Notes: a model not told the origin generated them from the letters alone. A stretch of DNA of 64,000 nucleotides from Sulfurovum sp. TSL1 (GCF_019972135.1 NZ_BPFI01000002.1:242548-306547); one strand, 5' to 3'. Positions 54,441 through 64,000 are shown, counted from the stretch's first letter. A program made the numbers and translations.

Positions 54441-56912
54441 TTATTGTTTCCCTGTAAGTTTATCTATTATTGTATCGACATTATGACAAAACTTTCCATT
54501 CTTTTCGATGAGGAACATGTCTCTTACACGGCTTTTAAGCGTATGAATTTTGGCAGTAGCGATGTCAATACCCATCTCATCAAAGAGATTGATAATATAT
54601 GCAAGCAACCCTTTTTGGTCTTTACAGTGTAGGTACATCACCGCATAGGTTTTAGAGTGTTCACAATCGATCTGAAGCTCGTTTTTTTCTATATCAGGTA
54701 CAGTCAGTGTACTCTTTTTGGTCTCGTCAAATGAGTCATGAAGGATCTCTTTAAGGCGCGGCATCTCTTCAGCGTTCACTTTGGTAGCAAAATCTATTTT
54801 AAAATATTTCAGATCGTCAAACAGTTTACAGATATCCATATGGACCACCCCCAGTGCCGAAAGTTTCCCCAAAAGATAAGAGATATTAAATGGTTTCCTG
54901 CGTGTCACTTCAATCGTCAAGTAGTTTATATTGCTTATTTTAAACGTATAGTCTTCGGTCTGAAAAGCTTTTTGGGTAATAGAAACGATTTTTTGAGGAG
55001 TGTAACGTAAAAAGAGTAGATCCGAAGGGATCTGCAATACTTTTTTCTGCTGTATTGGAGTAAATGTTTTGAATGCTGCATTCCGTTTGAGTGTCTGTTC
55101 TTTTTTAAGTCGTTTGGCTGCTTCATCCAGCATGGTCTTATTATCCAAGATCTCGAGTGATTGCTCGTAAAGTATTCTGATCAGTCTTGCATTAAATGAA
55201 TTATAGATATCTTTCCCCACACCATTCATATCTGCATAGGTCAGGATATAGATGAGGTCCAAAAGTTTCTTGGTTTGAAAGTGTGAGGCAAAGTGTACCA
55301 CTGTTTTTTCATTGTAAATATCTTCACGTTGGGCTACTTTGCTCATCAAGGTATGATATAAAATGAGTGTCTCACCCATAGCAATATGTACAGGATCCAA
55401 ATGCAGTTTCTCTGCAAACACTTTAAAGAGAGATGCCCCTACAGCATGATGGTCGCGCTCCCGTCCTTTCCCTGCATCATGTAAGAAGGTGACAATTTTG
55501 AGCATAACCTGTTCTTCCGTACTGAGCGCTTCAAAAAGTTTTTTGATAAAGGGATCCTCTATATGTTCCAAGTGGTACATACATCGTATCGAGTGTATGT
55601 CAACCGCAAATTGATGGTATCCGTCAAATTGGGGAAGATCAATGGCTTTTTTAATAGGCGGAATGGTATATCCCAGGAGTCTTGCATAAGAGAGCACCTT
55701 GAGTATGGAGTGACTGTATGGCTGATGGAAGATACTCTTGATGGTTTGATAGAGTGCTTCATCAGGACGTTCAGGCTTTTCTGAACTGATTAACTTTTGT
55801 ATGAAAGTTGGGTGGGCATAAAAAGGTTTTTTTGCATGTGCAGAGAGCTGTTGAAGCAGTGCTTTAAAGTTCTGCTTCCCTTTTTTCGGATACAGATAGT
55901 TTTTTTCAGGATTGTCAGTCACGTAGTCCTGGGTTAAAATATTGAGCCAGATCATACTGTAAAGTCTGATGATCTTTAAACTTTCAGTCACTTTTCTAGC
56001 ACATTTCATTTGACCTTTTAACCCCTTCTTATACCCAAGTAAACCAGCTATTTCCGGGATAAGCTCAAGGCGTAACTGGTCTTCTTTTTTGTGTGAGACC
56101 AAGTGCAAAGCAGAACGTACACGGAAGAGAAATTCCAAGGCGACCCGGAAGTTACGATACTCTTTTTCCTCTACCACACTCTCAGGAAGATTTTTGATAT
56201 TATCCACATTATAGAGTATCTTCCCTATCCAGAAAACAAGGTTGGCATCACGAAAACCGCCTGACCCATCTTTAAGGTTTGGCTCCATAGTCAGGGGGAA
56301 TCTACGGTGTTGCAGCTCTCGTTCTTCCAGTTTAAGCTGTATGAATGTTTTGATATTGTCATGGCGAATTTGAGTGATCGCATTTTGTGTCTCTGTCCAA
56401 ATGAAAATGGAACCTTCGATCATACGGGATTCGATCAATGCTGTTTTGATCGTGATATCGGTTTTAGATACTTCATAGAGTTCATCAATCGTGTGTACCC
56501 TGTGCCCCAGTTTCAGACCTGTATCCCAAAGAATATAGAGTATTTTTTGAATGATCTCTTTGACGTTGTACGCAGGAATATCCTTATAGACCAGCATGAG
56601 GTCTATATCGGAATGTACACAGAGTTGTTCTCTTCCGTAACTTCCCAGTGCGACAAGGCCCAGGGGAATGGAGTTTTTCATAGGAAGATAATCCCCGAAC
56701 ATATCCCTGGTAGCGACCTTGTAGATCATCTTTAAGATACTGTCTATTTTTTTCGTATGTTTCACAAGAAAATCTTTACCCCCGGAAGTTGCAAAAGTCT
56801 CTTCCAGCGTATCAAAATAGATTTTTATATCCTTTTTAAGCACTTTGGCGATCTCGAAATCCGCTGCTTTGTTATAAAGTAATTCTTCTATTTGGGTTTC
56901 CAGGGTATTCAA
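54441..56912 (-). CDS. glnD: [Protein-PII] uridylyltransferase GlnD
   Basis: An 823-residue bifunctional nitrogen sensor. The N-terminal nucleotidyltransferase has GSYGREQLCVHSDIDLML; a central domain has the HD motif FLHDAGKGRERDHHAVG; and the C-terminal part contains two ACT domains (VHMDICKLFDDLKYFKID, and AVMYLHCKDQKGLLAYIINLFDEMGIDIATAKIHT). It adds or removes UMP from the PII protein according to glutamine. It precedes glmS by one base; the start is close to the divergent mqnE gene, leaving an intergenic gap of about 60 bases. Confidence 0.93.
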   Translation of the reverse strand: MNTLETQIEELLYNKAADFEIAKVLKKDIKIYFDTLEETFATSGGKDFLVKHTKKIDSILKMIYKVATRDMFGDYLPMKNSIPLGLVALGSYGREQLCVHSDIDLMLVYKDIPAYNVKEIIQKILYILWDTGLKLGHRVHTIDELYEVSKTDITIKTALIESRMIEGSIFIWTETQNAITQIRHDNIKTFIQLKLEERELQHRRFPLTMEPNLKDGSGGFRDANLVFWIGKILYNVDNIKNLPESVVEEKEYRNFRVALEFLFRVRSALHLVSHKKEDQLRLELIPEIAGLLGYKKGLKGQMKCARKVTESLKIIRLYSMIWLNILTQDYVTDNPEKNYLYPKKGKQNFKALLQQLSAHAKKPFYAHPTFIQKLISSEKPERPDEALYQTIKSIFHQPYSHSILKVLSYARLLGYTIPPIKKAIDLPQFDGYHQFAVDIHSIRCMYHLEHIEDPFIKKLFEALSTEEQVMLKIVTFLHDAGKGRERDHHAVGASLFKVFAEKLHLDPVHIAMGETLILYHTLMSKVAQREDIYNEKTVVHFASHFQTKKLLDLIYILTYADMNGVGKDIYNSFNARLIRILYEQSLEILDNKTMLDEAAKRLKKEQTLKRNAAFKTFTPIQQKKVLQIPSDLLFLRYTPQKIVSITQKAFQTEDYTFKISNINYLTIEVTRRKPFNISYLLGKLSALGVVHMDICKLFDDLKYFKIDFATKVNAEEMPRLKEILHDSFDETKKSTLTVPDIEKNELQIDCEHSKTYAVMYLHCKDQKGLLAYIINLFDEMGIDIATAKIHTLKSRVRDMFLIEKNGKFCHNVDTIIDKLTGKQ

Positions 56913-56974
56913 TTATTCTCTCCCATAATGTTATATTGGTATAATACCCAAAAATAATTATGGATGTTCTCAGA

Positions 56975-58036
56975 ATGGATTTGATACAAAAAGTACGCAA
57001 CAAAGAGAGACTCACCCAAGAAGAGGGTGAAGCACTCTATGACTTGGATCTCTATACGCTTGGTGAACTCGCGGATGAAATTCGTAGAGAGAAATACGGC
57101 AACAAAAGCTACTTTAATATAAACCGGCATATCAACCCTACCAATGTCTGTGCAGATATCTGTAAATTCTGTGCGTACTCTGCAAGCAGAAAAAATCCCA
57201 ACCAATATACTATGACACATGAACAGATCCTGGATATTGTAAAAAATTCTGTTCAAAACGGGGCAAAAGAGATGCATATCGTCTCTGCACATAATCCCAA
57301 TGACGGTGTAGAGTGGTATATGGGTGCATTCAGAAAGATCAAAGAGGCATTCCCGGAGTTGCATGTGAAGGCCATGACAGCAGCAGAGGTGGATTTTCTG
57401 ACAAGAGAGTATGGATACAGCTACGATGAAGTGTTGGATATGATGATCGAAAACGGTGTAGACTCTATGCCTGGCGGCGGGGCTGAGATCTTTGATGAAG
57501 AGGTGCGTGAGTACCTGTGTAAAGGCAAAGTGACTTCAGACCAGTGGATAGAGATACACCAAAAATGGCATGAGAGAGGAAGAGAAAGCAATGCGACTAT
57601 GCTTTTTGGACATGTGGAGACACGTGCACACCGTATAGACCACATGATAAGACTACGTGACCTGCAAGACAAGACAGGCGGATTTAATGCCTTTATCCCT
57701 TTAGTCTACCAACGAGACAACAACTTCCTCAAAGTGACAGATTTCCCGACAGGGCAGGAGATACTCAAAACCTATGCCATCAGCCGTATTATGCTGGATA
57801 ATATTCCTCATATCAAAGCATACTGGGTCACAGCATCGGTCAATCTTGCACTGATCGCCCAGGAGTTCGGTTGTGATGATCTGGATGGTACGATAGAAAA
57901 AGAGTCCATTCAATCTGCAGCAGGTGCACAGAGCAGTCATGGGATGGATCTGAATGATTTTGTAGCGTTGATCAAAAACTCCGGTTTCCAACCCATAGAG
58001 CGTGACAGTCTTTATCATGAACTGAAAGCCTATTAG
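56975..58036 (+). CDS. mqnE: Aminofutalosine synthase MqnE
   Basis: A radical SAM enzyme of the futalosine menaquinone pathway. The CADICKFCAYS motif (C-x3-C-x2-C) and the segment NINRHINPTNV are diagnostic, and AKEMHIVSAHNPN and the TIM-barrel-like rest fit the family. I choose ATG 56975, preceded by a weak GGAT site; ATG 56960 in frame is also possible. Menaquinone by this route is normal in Campylobacterota. It begins a plus-strand operon with the phosphoribosyltransferase. Confidence 0.92.
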   Translation: MDLIQKVRNKERLTQEEGEALYDLDLYTLGELADEIRREKYGNKSYFNINRHINPTNVCADICKFCAYSASRKNPNQYTMTHEQILDIVKNSVQNGAKEMHIVSAHNPNDGVEWYMGAFRKIKEAFPELHVKAMTAAEVDFLTREYGYSYDEVLDMMIENGVDSMPGGGAEIFDEEVREYLCKGKVTSDQWIEIHQKWHERGRESNATMLFGHVETRAHRIDHMIRLRDLQDKTGGFNAFIPLVYQRDNNFLKVTDFPTGQEILKTYAISRIMLDNIPHIKAYWVTASVNLALIAQEFGCDDLDGTIEKESIQSAAGAQSSHGMDLNDFVALIKNSGFQPIERDSLYHELKAY

Positions 58037-58037
58037 T

Positions 58038-58490
58038 ATGGAGAAGCGCTATTACCCTTATGAGGATTTTGTGGCTGATACAAGATCTTTGGCTGAAAAG
58101 ATCGACTGGAAGTTTGACACGATCATCCCGATCGCCAGAGGAGGACTCTCTTTGGGGCACCTGCTTGGCGAATATTATGATATCCGAGAAGTCTACAGTA
58201 TCAATACGATCGGGTATGAAGATACCGTCAAATTAGACCAAGTGAAAGTGTTGAATCTCCCGGAATTATCAGGCGCTAAGAATGTACTTATCGTGGATGA
58301 TATCGTAGACAGTGGTGACACATTGATAGAAGTGTTGAAGGTCCTGCATCAAGCGTATCCGGATGTGAACTTTAAAACAGCTTCACTTTTTTATAAGAAA
58401 AGTGCTAAAATAGCTCCAGACTGGTCTGTACAAGAAGCAGACAGATGGATCGAGTTTTTTTGGTCTGTCGATTTAAATAGGAAAAAATAA
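58038..58490 (+). CDS. Phosphoribosyltransferase, Gpt-like
   Basis: A 150-residue type I PRTase with the PRPP motif VDDIVDSGDTLIEV and the segment IIPIARGGLSLGHLLGEYY. The latter resembles xanthine/hypoxanthine phosphoribosyltransferases. Substrate base is unclear. It lies one base after mqnE and overlaps nothing; the futalosine pathway releases adenine or hypoxanthine, so a salvage role is attractive but inferred. Confidence 0.82.
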   Translation: MEKRYYPYEDFVADTRSLAEKIDWKFDTIIPIARGGLSLGHLLGEYYDIREVYSINTIGYEDTVKLDQVKVLNLPELSGAKNVLIVDDIVDSGDTLIEVLKVLHQAYPDVNFKTASLFYKKSAKIAPDWSVQEADRWIEFFWSVDLNRKK

Positions 58491-59060
58491 ATGGTATTAA
58501 TGATAGATAACTATGACAGCTTTACTTACAATGTCGTACAGTATTGTAGAGAGCTTGGGGCAGACCTGAAGGTCATACGTAATGATGAGATGACGATAGA
58601 CGAGATCAAAGCATTACATCCCGATAAGATCATCCTTTCACCAGGACCTTCCACCCCTGATGATGCAGGTGTTACACTGGATGTGATCAGAGAATTTGCA
58701 GATACCACGCCTATTTTTGGTATCTGTTTAGGTCATCAAAGTATTGCACAGGCATTTGGCGGAGATGTGATCAGAGCAAAAAATATGATGCATGGTAAAA
58801 CGTCCCAAATCGTTGTAGATGAGGATACCCCTATTTTTAAAGATCTGCCGCATGAATTCAGGGCCACACGTTATCACTCTTTAACCGTTAAAAAAGAGAC
58901 TCTGCCTGATAGGGTCATCGCAACGTCACACAGTAAAGATGATGGTGAGATCATGTCATTACAGATCAAAGACAGACCTATTTATGGTGTACAGTTCCAT
59001 CCTGAGTCTATTATGAGTGAATATGGGCATGAAATGTTAGATAATTTTCTGAAACTCTAA
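58491..59060 (+). CDS. Glutamine amidotransferase subunit, TrpG/PabA type
   Basis: A 189-residue class I glutaminase with Cys in GICLGHQS, His and Glu in HPESIMSE, and YDSFTYNVVQYCRELG at the N-terminus. It supplies ammonia to anthranilate synthase or aminodeoxychorismate synthase. No partner TrpE or PabB gene is in the window, so the pathway cannot be decided. It starts immediately after the PRTase gene. Confidence 0.9.
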   Translation: MVLMIDNYDSFTYNVVQYCRELGADLKVIRNDEMTIDEIKALHPDKIILSPGPSTPDDAGVTLDVIREFADTTPIFGICLGHQSIAQAFGGDVIRAKNMMHGKTSQIVVDEDTPIFKDLPHEFRATRYHSLTVKKETLPDRVIATSHSKDDGEIMSLQIKDRPIYGVQFHPESIMSEYGHEMLDNFLKL

Positions 59061-59069
59061 GATCCCAGA

Positions 59070-60173
59070 ATGAAAAAACAGCATTTCTTTTTAGCATTCT
59101 TTTTTTATGCTATCGCTGTTTTTTACCTTGCAACCACCACACCTATCAGTCCGCACGAGGCCAAGATACTCTATACTTCAGATGACATTGTAGGGCATTT
59201 GATGAGGTGGGGAGAGAATCTTGATGCAGGATTTTTAGGCTTAAGGGCTTTTTTTCTTTTTTTTGGATTTCTCACTATCGGGCTTTTTTATGCACTGAGC
59301 CGACACTATTTTCAAAAAAGTAAAGATGTCTATCTTTCGACATTGATCTTTATGCTGCTACCCGGTATCCTCACCGCAACCACTTTGGCGAATGTCGCTA
59401 TCATTGTATTGCCGCTTGTGTTACTTTTTGTATTACTTTATGAAAGGGGCCATTATCTGTTACTCCCCCCGATCATGCTTGCACTCTTTTTCATTCATGA
59501 AGCTTCTATTATTTTCTTTGTGGCCGTATTATTTTATGCAGTGATGCACAAAGAAAAACAATTGGCTATTTTTTCGCTCAGCTTTCTCTTGGCCTTTATC
59601 TACCTGGCAAAAGGTATTGAGGTAGGTGGAAGACCCTCAGGACACTTTGTAGAGATATTCGGATTGTATGCTACGGTTTTTTCACCTTTACTGTTTCTCT
59701 ATTTTTTCTTTGCCATGTACAGGATTTTGCTGAGAGGAGAAAAAACACTTATTTGGTACATCTCTTTTACTGCACTGGCTTTTTCTTTACTTCTGTCCAT
59801 CAGACAGCGTGTCTATATCACTGATTTCGCTCCTTATGTGATGATCGCCATTGTACTGATGTTAGATGTTTTTAATCATGCAATAGGCGTACGTTTACCG
59901 GAGTTTCAGAAACGCTATAAACAAGGCTTTATCGTGGTGATGTCATTCCTTCTCTTCAGTGTGATTCTCATAGTAGGACATAAGGCACTCTATTTGATTT
60001 TGAAAGATTCTAAACACCATTTTGCAGATCGTATATACAGACCGTATCTGTTGGCAGAGAAGTTAAAATCTCAGGGTATCGAATGTTACGATGGGGCACA
60101 TGGAAGAGAACGTTATCAGTTAAGATACTATGGCATACCATCCTGTTCGAAGAAAACGACGCAATACCCCTAA
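59070..60173 (+). CDS. Polytopic membrane protein, GT39-like
   Basis: A 367-residue protein with about nine hydrophobic segments. The N-terminal loop TTTPISPHEAKILYTSDDI resembles the acidic first loop of GT39/ArnT-type lipid-linked sugar transferases (a D/E-A motif). The C-terminal soluble tail (about 60 residues) contains HGRERYQLRYYGIP. I am not sure of activity. It follows the glutaminase gene by 9 bases and precedes aclB by 114 bases. Confidence 0.62.
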   Translation: MKKQHFFLAFFFYAIAVFYLATTTPISPHEAKILYTSDDIVGHLMRWGENLDAGFLGLRAFFLFFGFLTIGLFYALSRHYFQKSKDVYLSTLIFMLLPGILTATTLANVAIIVLPLVLLFVLLYERGHYLLLPPIMLALFFIHEASIIFFVAVLFYAVMHKEKQLAIFSLSFLLAFIYLAKGIEVGGRPSGHFVEIFGLYATVFSPLLFLYFFFAMYRILLRGEKTLIWYISFTALAFSLLLSIRQRVYITDFAPYVMIAIVLMLDVFNHAIGVRLPEFQKRYKQGFIVVMSFLLFSVILIVGHKALYLILKDSKHHFADRIYRPYLLAEKLKSQGIECYDGAHGRERYQLRYYGIPSCSKKTTQYP

Positions 60174-60287
60174 GAACTGTTTCTAAAATACACAATATTT
60201 TTTTTATACTTATAGTTTATATTACTTTTACGAAAGTTAAATTTATCTAATGCTAGACTATTACGAACTAAATTAAAGGAGAACTCG

Positions 60288-61625
60288 ATGGCTCAAAAGG
60301 CGATTAGAGAGTATGACGCAAAGTCAATTCTAGCAAAACATTGGGATAAGTATTTCCCAGATTTTACTTATGCATATCAAACAGTAATGGTTCAGAACGG
60401 ATCAGAACTAGCAGAAGCTGCAAAAGCAAACCCATGGTTGAACGAAAAGGCATTGGTTGCAAAACCGGATATGCTTTTTGGTAAAAGAGGTAAAAATAAT
60501 TTAGTACTTTTCAAAGATGCTAAGCCAGGTGATGTTTCATTAGAAAAAGCGATCAGCTGGATCGATGAAAAATCAAGCAGTGAGCAATCAGTGTATTTCT
60601 CATTTGACGGTGACACACCTACAGGGGAACCATCGGTTGATATGTTGACTCACTTTATTGTTGAGCCGTTTACTCCACACTCACAAGAAGAAGAGTATTA
60701 TATCTCTGCTACATGTGTAGGTGATGACGATATGCTTTATATGTCTGCTGAAGGTGGAATGGAAGTTGAAGAGGGTTGGGAAGAGAAAGTAACAGAAGTT
60801 GCTTTCAAGATCACTGATACTGAAGAAGAGATCGCTGAGAGAATCAGAGCAAATGTACCTGCGGATGTTGCAGACAAAGATAAAGCAGCCTTTGCTGAAT
60901 TTGCGATCGGTTTCTTCAGAGCATACAGAGAGTTAAACTTCGCATACCTTGAAATCAACCCGTTCGTCATGCAAGGTAACAAGATCGAGCTTCTTGATAT
61001 GGTTGCGAAACTGGATGATACTGCCGGATTCATGATGGTAGATCAGTGGGGTGACGTTGAGTACCCGACTGCATTCGGTATGGAAGAGAAATCTCCGGAA
61101 GTATTGGCAGTTGAAGAAGCGGATGCTAAAACAGGTGCATCACTTAAATTAACACTCTTAAAACCAGAAGCTAGAATATGGACAATGGTTGCCGGTGGTG
61201 GTGCTTCAGTGGTTTACGCTGATACGATCGCTGACCTTGCAGGTATCGATGACCTTGCAAACTATGGTGAATACTCAGGTGGACCGACAACAGGTGAGAC
61301 TAAATTCTATGCAGAGACACTTTTTGATCTTATGACAAGAGAAAAAGATGCGCAGGGTAGAGATAAGATCCTTATCATCGGTGGTGCGATCGCTAACTTT
61401 ACAGATGTTGCGAAAACATTTACAGGTATCATCCAGGCATTTGAAGAGTATGCAGATAAACTAAAAGAAGTGGGTGTGAAGATCTATGTTAGACGTGGCG
61501 GACCAAACTACGAAAAAGGTCTTAAAGATATTAAAGAAGCAGCAGATAGACTTGGTCTATGGATCGATGTATACGGACCAGAGACACACGTAACTGATAT
61601 CGTTAGAATGGCAGTAGAGGCATAA
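60288..61625 (+). CDS. aclB: ATP-citrate lyase, beta subunit
   Basis: A 445-residue ATP-grasp (SucC-like) subunit of citrate lyase, with KAIREYDAKSILAKHW at the N-terminus, NFAYLEINPFVM and AGGGASVVYADTIADL, and EYSGGPTTGETKFYAETLF. With AclA it splits citrate into acetyl-CoA and oxaloacetate, the key step of the reductive TCA cycle. The start is preceded by AAAGGAG. It precedes aclA by 9 bases. Confidence 0.95.
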   Translation: MAQKAIREYDAKSILAKHWDKYFPDFTYAYQTVMVQNGSELAEAAKANPWLNEKALVAKPDMLFGKRGKNNLVLFKDAKPGDVSLEKAISWIDEKSSSEQSVYFSFDGDTPTGEPSVDMLTHFIVEPFTPHSQEEEYYISATCVGDDDMLYMSAEGGMEVEEGWEEKVTEVAFKITDTEEEIAERIRANVPADVADKDKAAFAEFAIGFFRAYRELNFAYLEINPFVMQGNKIELLDMVAKLDDTAGFMMVDQWGDVEYPTAFGMEEKSPEVLAVEEADAKTGASLKLTLLKPEARIWTMVAGGGASVVYADTIADLAGIDDLANYGEYSGGPTTGETKFYAETLFDLMTREKDAQGRDKILIIGGAIANFTDVAKTFTGIIQAFEEYADKLKEVGVKIYVRRGGPNYEKGLKDIKEAADRLGLWIDVYGPETHVTDIVRMAVEA

Positions 61626-61634
61626 GGAGAGAAG

Positions 61635-63437
61635 ATGGCACAATTATTTACTAGAGATACACAGGCTATTTTTTGGAACAATAACAAAACAGCGATCCAA
61701 AGAATGTTAGACTATGATTACACGATCAAAAGAGAAAAACCTTCAGTAGCAGCGATCGTTGCTCCAACAGCATCTGGAAAATTTGAGAAATTCTTCTATG
61801 GTGCAGACGAGGTGATGATCCCTACATTTAAAAGTACTGCAGAAGCAAAAGCAGCTCAGCCGCAAGCTGACGTGCTTTTGAACTTTGCATCATTCAGAAC
61901 AGCTTATGATGTAACAATGGAAGCATTACACATTGGTGGATTTAAAACGATTATGATCACAGCAGAGGGTATTCCTGAGAGACTTGCACGTGGTATGAAT
62001 CAAGCTGCACGTGATGCAGGTGTTACGGTTATCGGGCCTGCTACAGTTGGTGGTATCGTTCCTGGTGCATTCAAGATCGCTAACGTGGGTGGTACGATCG
62101 AGAACATCGTGAATTCTAAACTTCACAGAGCAGGTTCATGTGGCCTTGTCACAAGATCAGGTGGTCTTTTCAACGAGCTTTCCAACATCATTGCTATCAA
62201 TGCTGATGGTATCGCAGAAGGTGTAGCGATCGGTGGAGACAGATTCGTTGGTTCAGTATTTATCGATAACCTTCTTAGAATGGAAGAGAATCCAAATGTA
62301 AAATACATGATCCTTCTTGGTGAAGTGGGTGGTACAGAAGAGTACAAAGTGATCGATGCGGTTAAATCAGGTAAGATCACAAAACCGATCATCGCATGGT
62401 GTATCGGTACGATCGCTAAGTACTATGATTCAGGTGTTCAGTTCGGTCATGCAGGTGCATCTGCGAATGCTGAACGTGAAACAGCTGAAGCGAAGAACAA
62501 AGCGATGGCAGAAGCGGGTATTCATGTACCTGCAATATTCAATGACCTTCCTGCAAAGATCAAAGAAGTATTTGAATCTCTTAACATCCCAGCGATCCCT
62601 GAGCCAGAGATCAATGTGGTTCCAAAGGTAAGAAGAAGCAAACAGTTCATCTGTACTATTTCTGATGACAGAGGTGATGAAGCGACATACGCTGGATTCC
62701 CGATCTCTTCCGTAGCAACTCCTGATACTGGTAAAGGTATCGGTGATGTTGTATCACTACTATGGTTCAAAAAACAGTATCCGAAATGGGCGACTGACTT
62801 TATCGAGACTGTCATGAAAACGGTTGCGGATCACGGTCCGGCAGTATCTGGTGCACACAATGCTAAAGTCACTGCAAGAGCAGGTAAGTCTGTTGTTGAA
62901 GCACTTGTAACGGGTCTTCTTACGATCGGTCCAAGATTCGGTGGTGCGATCGATGGTGCAGCGCAGTACTTCAAGCATGCAGATGACAATAACATGTCTC
63001 CAAAAGAGTTCTTGAACTATATGAAAGGTGAGGGTGTACCAATTCCAGGAATCGGTCACAGAATCAAATCTCTTAAAAACCCTGACTTGCGTGTGAAAGG
63101 TTTGATGGACTATGCAGCAGCGAATTTCCCTGCAACACCGCTTCTTGACTATGCAAGAACAGTTGAAGCATTGACAACATCTAAAAAAGAGAACCTTATC
63201 CTTAACGTTGACGGTACTATCGGTATCCTTATGGTTGACATGTGGAGAGCGCTTGGTTACTCTGAAGAAGAGATCAATGAGTTTATCGCTTCTGGTACAC
63301 TCAATGCATTCTTCATCGTAGGTAGATCTATCGGATTCATCGGTCATATTCTTGATGAGAAGAGACTTGCTATGCCTATGTATAGACACCCAATGGATGA
63401 CATCCTTTACGATGTTCCAGTGGCAGAAAAGATCTAA
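61635..63437 (+). CDS. aclA: ATP-citrate lyase, alpha subunit
   Basis: A 600-residue fusion of a SucD-like CoA-binding part and a citrate-synthase-like part. The phospho-His is in VQFGHAGASANAE (about residue 272); SRSGGLFNELSN-type and GVAIGGDRFVGS segments bind CoA, and the citrate-synthase part has IGPRFGGAIDGAAQYFKHA and PGIGHRIKSLKNPD. It is the marker of autotrophy by the reductive TCA cycle in Campylobacterota. Confidence 0.96.
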   Translation: MAQLFTRDTQAIFWNNNKTAIQRMLDYDYTIKREKPSVAAIVAPTASGKFEKFFYGADEVMIPTFKSTAEAKAAQPQADVLLNFASFRTAYDVTMEALHIGGFKTIMITAEGIPERLARGMNQAARDAGVTVIGPATVGGIVPGAFKIANVGGTIENIVNSKLHRAGSCGLVTRSGGLFNELSNIIAINADGIAEGVAIGGDRFVGSVFIDNLLRMEENPNVKYMILLGEVGGTEEYKVIDAVKSGKITKPIIAWCIGTIAKYYDSGVQFGHAGASANAERETAEAKNKAMAEAGIHVPAIFNDLPAKIKEVFESLNIPAIPEPEINVVPKVRRSKQFICTISDDRGDEATYAGFPISSVATPDTGKGIGDVVSLLWFKKQYPKWATDFIETVMKTVADHGPAVSGAHNAKVTARAGKSVVEALVTGLLTIGPRFGGAIDGAAQYFKHADDNNMSPKEFLNYMKGEGVPIPGIGHRIKSLKNPDLRVKGLMDYAAANFPATPLLDYARTVEALTTSKKENLILNVDGTIGILMVDMWRALGYSEEEINEFIASGTLNAFFIVGRSIGFIGHILDEKRLAMPMYRHPMDDILYDVPVAEKI

Positions 63438-63931
63438 TTTTTCTTATTTCACAACCTATTTGACTGAACGGCTTTGTTCCGTTCAGTTCCCTACGATTAG
63501 GTAGGATCCTTCTCTACGTAAATCCCTATAAATAAAAAAGAAGTTTCAATGTTTTGTATATGCATTGAAAATCTAAATGAGATTTTTCTATACATCATGC
63601 GACAAAAAACAAAAAATCTATTTAGAATCTTTCATGCTTTTCTATTTTAATCATCTCATGTATATACATAAGCATGAAATCTTCTTTTTTTTCTAAAAAA
63701 TAATTTCACTATTTCTATTTTTTACTCATTTCAAGATCAATATATTTATATTATAAAAGCAATCATATAGCCTTAAATTATACTGATTTGTTTTTTGAAT
63801 TCTTTCAATAAAGTACTGCAGGGCAACAGCAGGAATTTGAACGTTAATAAGCTGATTTTTAGTGATTTTTACATATATAATGTAAGTAAAAAAAATTTTT
63901 CAAGAAATTTAGCATATTTCTCAAAAAACCC
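63438..63931 (+). other. Non-coding AT-rich region after aclA
   Basis: About 0.5 kb without a credible reading frame. It holds the hairpin at 63463-63487, then long A/T stretches and a palindrome TTACAT-N5-ATGTAA at 63869-63885. No RNA gene is recognised. The density of A/T tracts upstream of the promoter at 63932 could act as an UP-type activating element. Confidence 0.5.
63463..63487 (+). terminator. Hairpin after aclA
   Basis: ACTGAACGG (63463-63471) pairs with CCGTTCAGT (63479-63487), a perfect 9-bp stem with a 7-base loop, 25 bases after the stop. A second small CCTAC/GTAGG stem follows. No T tract, so moderate confidence. Confidence 0.55.
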
Positions 63932-63960
63932 TTGACATGAAAGATGTTCGGTGCTATAAT
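63932..63960 (+). promoter_or_regulatory. Strong consensus sigma-70 promoter at the window end
   Basis: TTGACA (63932-63937) and TATAAT (63955-63960) are both perfect and spaced by 17 bases. The transcript would run out of the window, beginning near 63967; its first part contains a GGCT/AGCC stem (63988-63999). Consensus -35 boxes are rare in this phylum except before stable RNA, so an rRNA or tRNA operon probably follows. Confidence 0.75.
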
Positions 63961-64000
63961 ACGCGTCCACAAACACAGAGACCTAGGCTGAGTTAGCCCA

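Overview
The window looks like a chromosomal segment of a sulfur-oxidising, autotrophic member of the Campylobacterota, most like Sulfurovum or Sulfurimonas. The evidence is the combination of ATP-citrate lyase genes (aclBA, reductive TCA cycle), a Sox cluster without soxCD, the futalosine menaquinone gene mqnE, a fused ispDF, and short AT-rich intergenic regions. No rRNA, tRNA, CRISPR array, insertion sequence or phage gene is visible.

Region 1 (1-18.5 kb) is a sulfur-oxidation island. It opens with the 3' part of dapE, two exported thioredoxin-fold proteins, an orphan histidine kinase and a convergent exported DsrE-like gene. A sensory operon follows: a Cache-domain membrane protein, an OmpR-type regulator and a histidine kinase. 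Next come a porin, two tandem exported DsrE paralogues, soxXYZAB, a second porin, an SoxH-like metallo-beta-lactamase-fold protein, a cytochrome c-thioredoxin fusion, a fourth DsrE protein and a double-DUF302 protein. Four promoters here carry TTTACA hexamers in direct repeat at an 11-bp period, 15-17 bp ahead of a -10 box. This is the layout expected for an OmpR/PhoB-family activator, and the regulator gene next door is the obvious candidate.

Region 2 (18.7-26.6 kb) encodes a membrane molybdoenzyme of the PsrABC/SoeABC type in the order B-C-A. It is followed by a TorD-like chaperone, a polyferredoxin and two small uncharacterised proteins, one resembling the N-terminal domain of shikimate dehydrogenase.

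Region 3 (26.7-36.5 kb) is mostly housekeeping: malic enzyme, a DUF2868/DUF3482 GTPase pair, an M50B-like membrane protease, pgpA, ispDF and mrp. Inside it sits a minus-strand pair made of a response-regulator-like protein lacking its phospho-acceptor Asp and an ATP-sulfurylase-like protein lacking key active-site residues.

Region 4 (36.7-41.5 kb) is a zinc island: a Fur/Zur-type regulator, a small exported protein, an outer-membrane protein, znuA and znuB (no znuC), then a small acidic protein and an outer-membrane beta-barrel.

Region 5 (41.6-52.2 kb) is a thiamine island with two TPP riboswitches. One precedes thiC-thiO-thiS-thiG. The other precedes a TonB-dependent receptor followed by thiB-thiP-thiQ and a thiamine-kinase-like gene, so synthesis and uptake share one signal. 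Each leader has alternative pairings that could hide the Shine-Dalgarno sequence.

Region 6 (52.2-64 kb) holds a hemerythrin, glmS and glnD on the minus strand, then mqnE, a phosphoribosyltransferase, a TrpG/PabA glutaminase, a GT39-like membrane protein and aclBA. The last 0.5 kb is AT-rich non-coding DNA ending in a near-perfect sigma-70 promoter that fires out of the window, probably toward a stable RNA operon.
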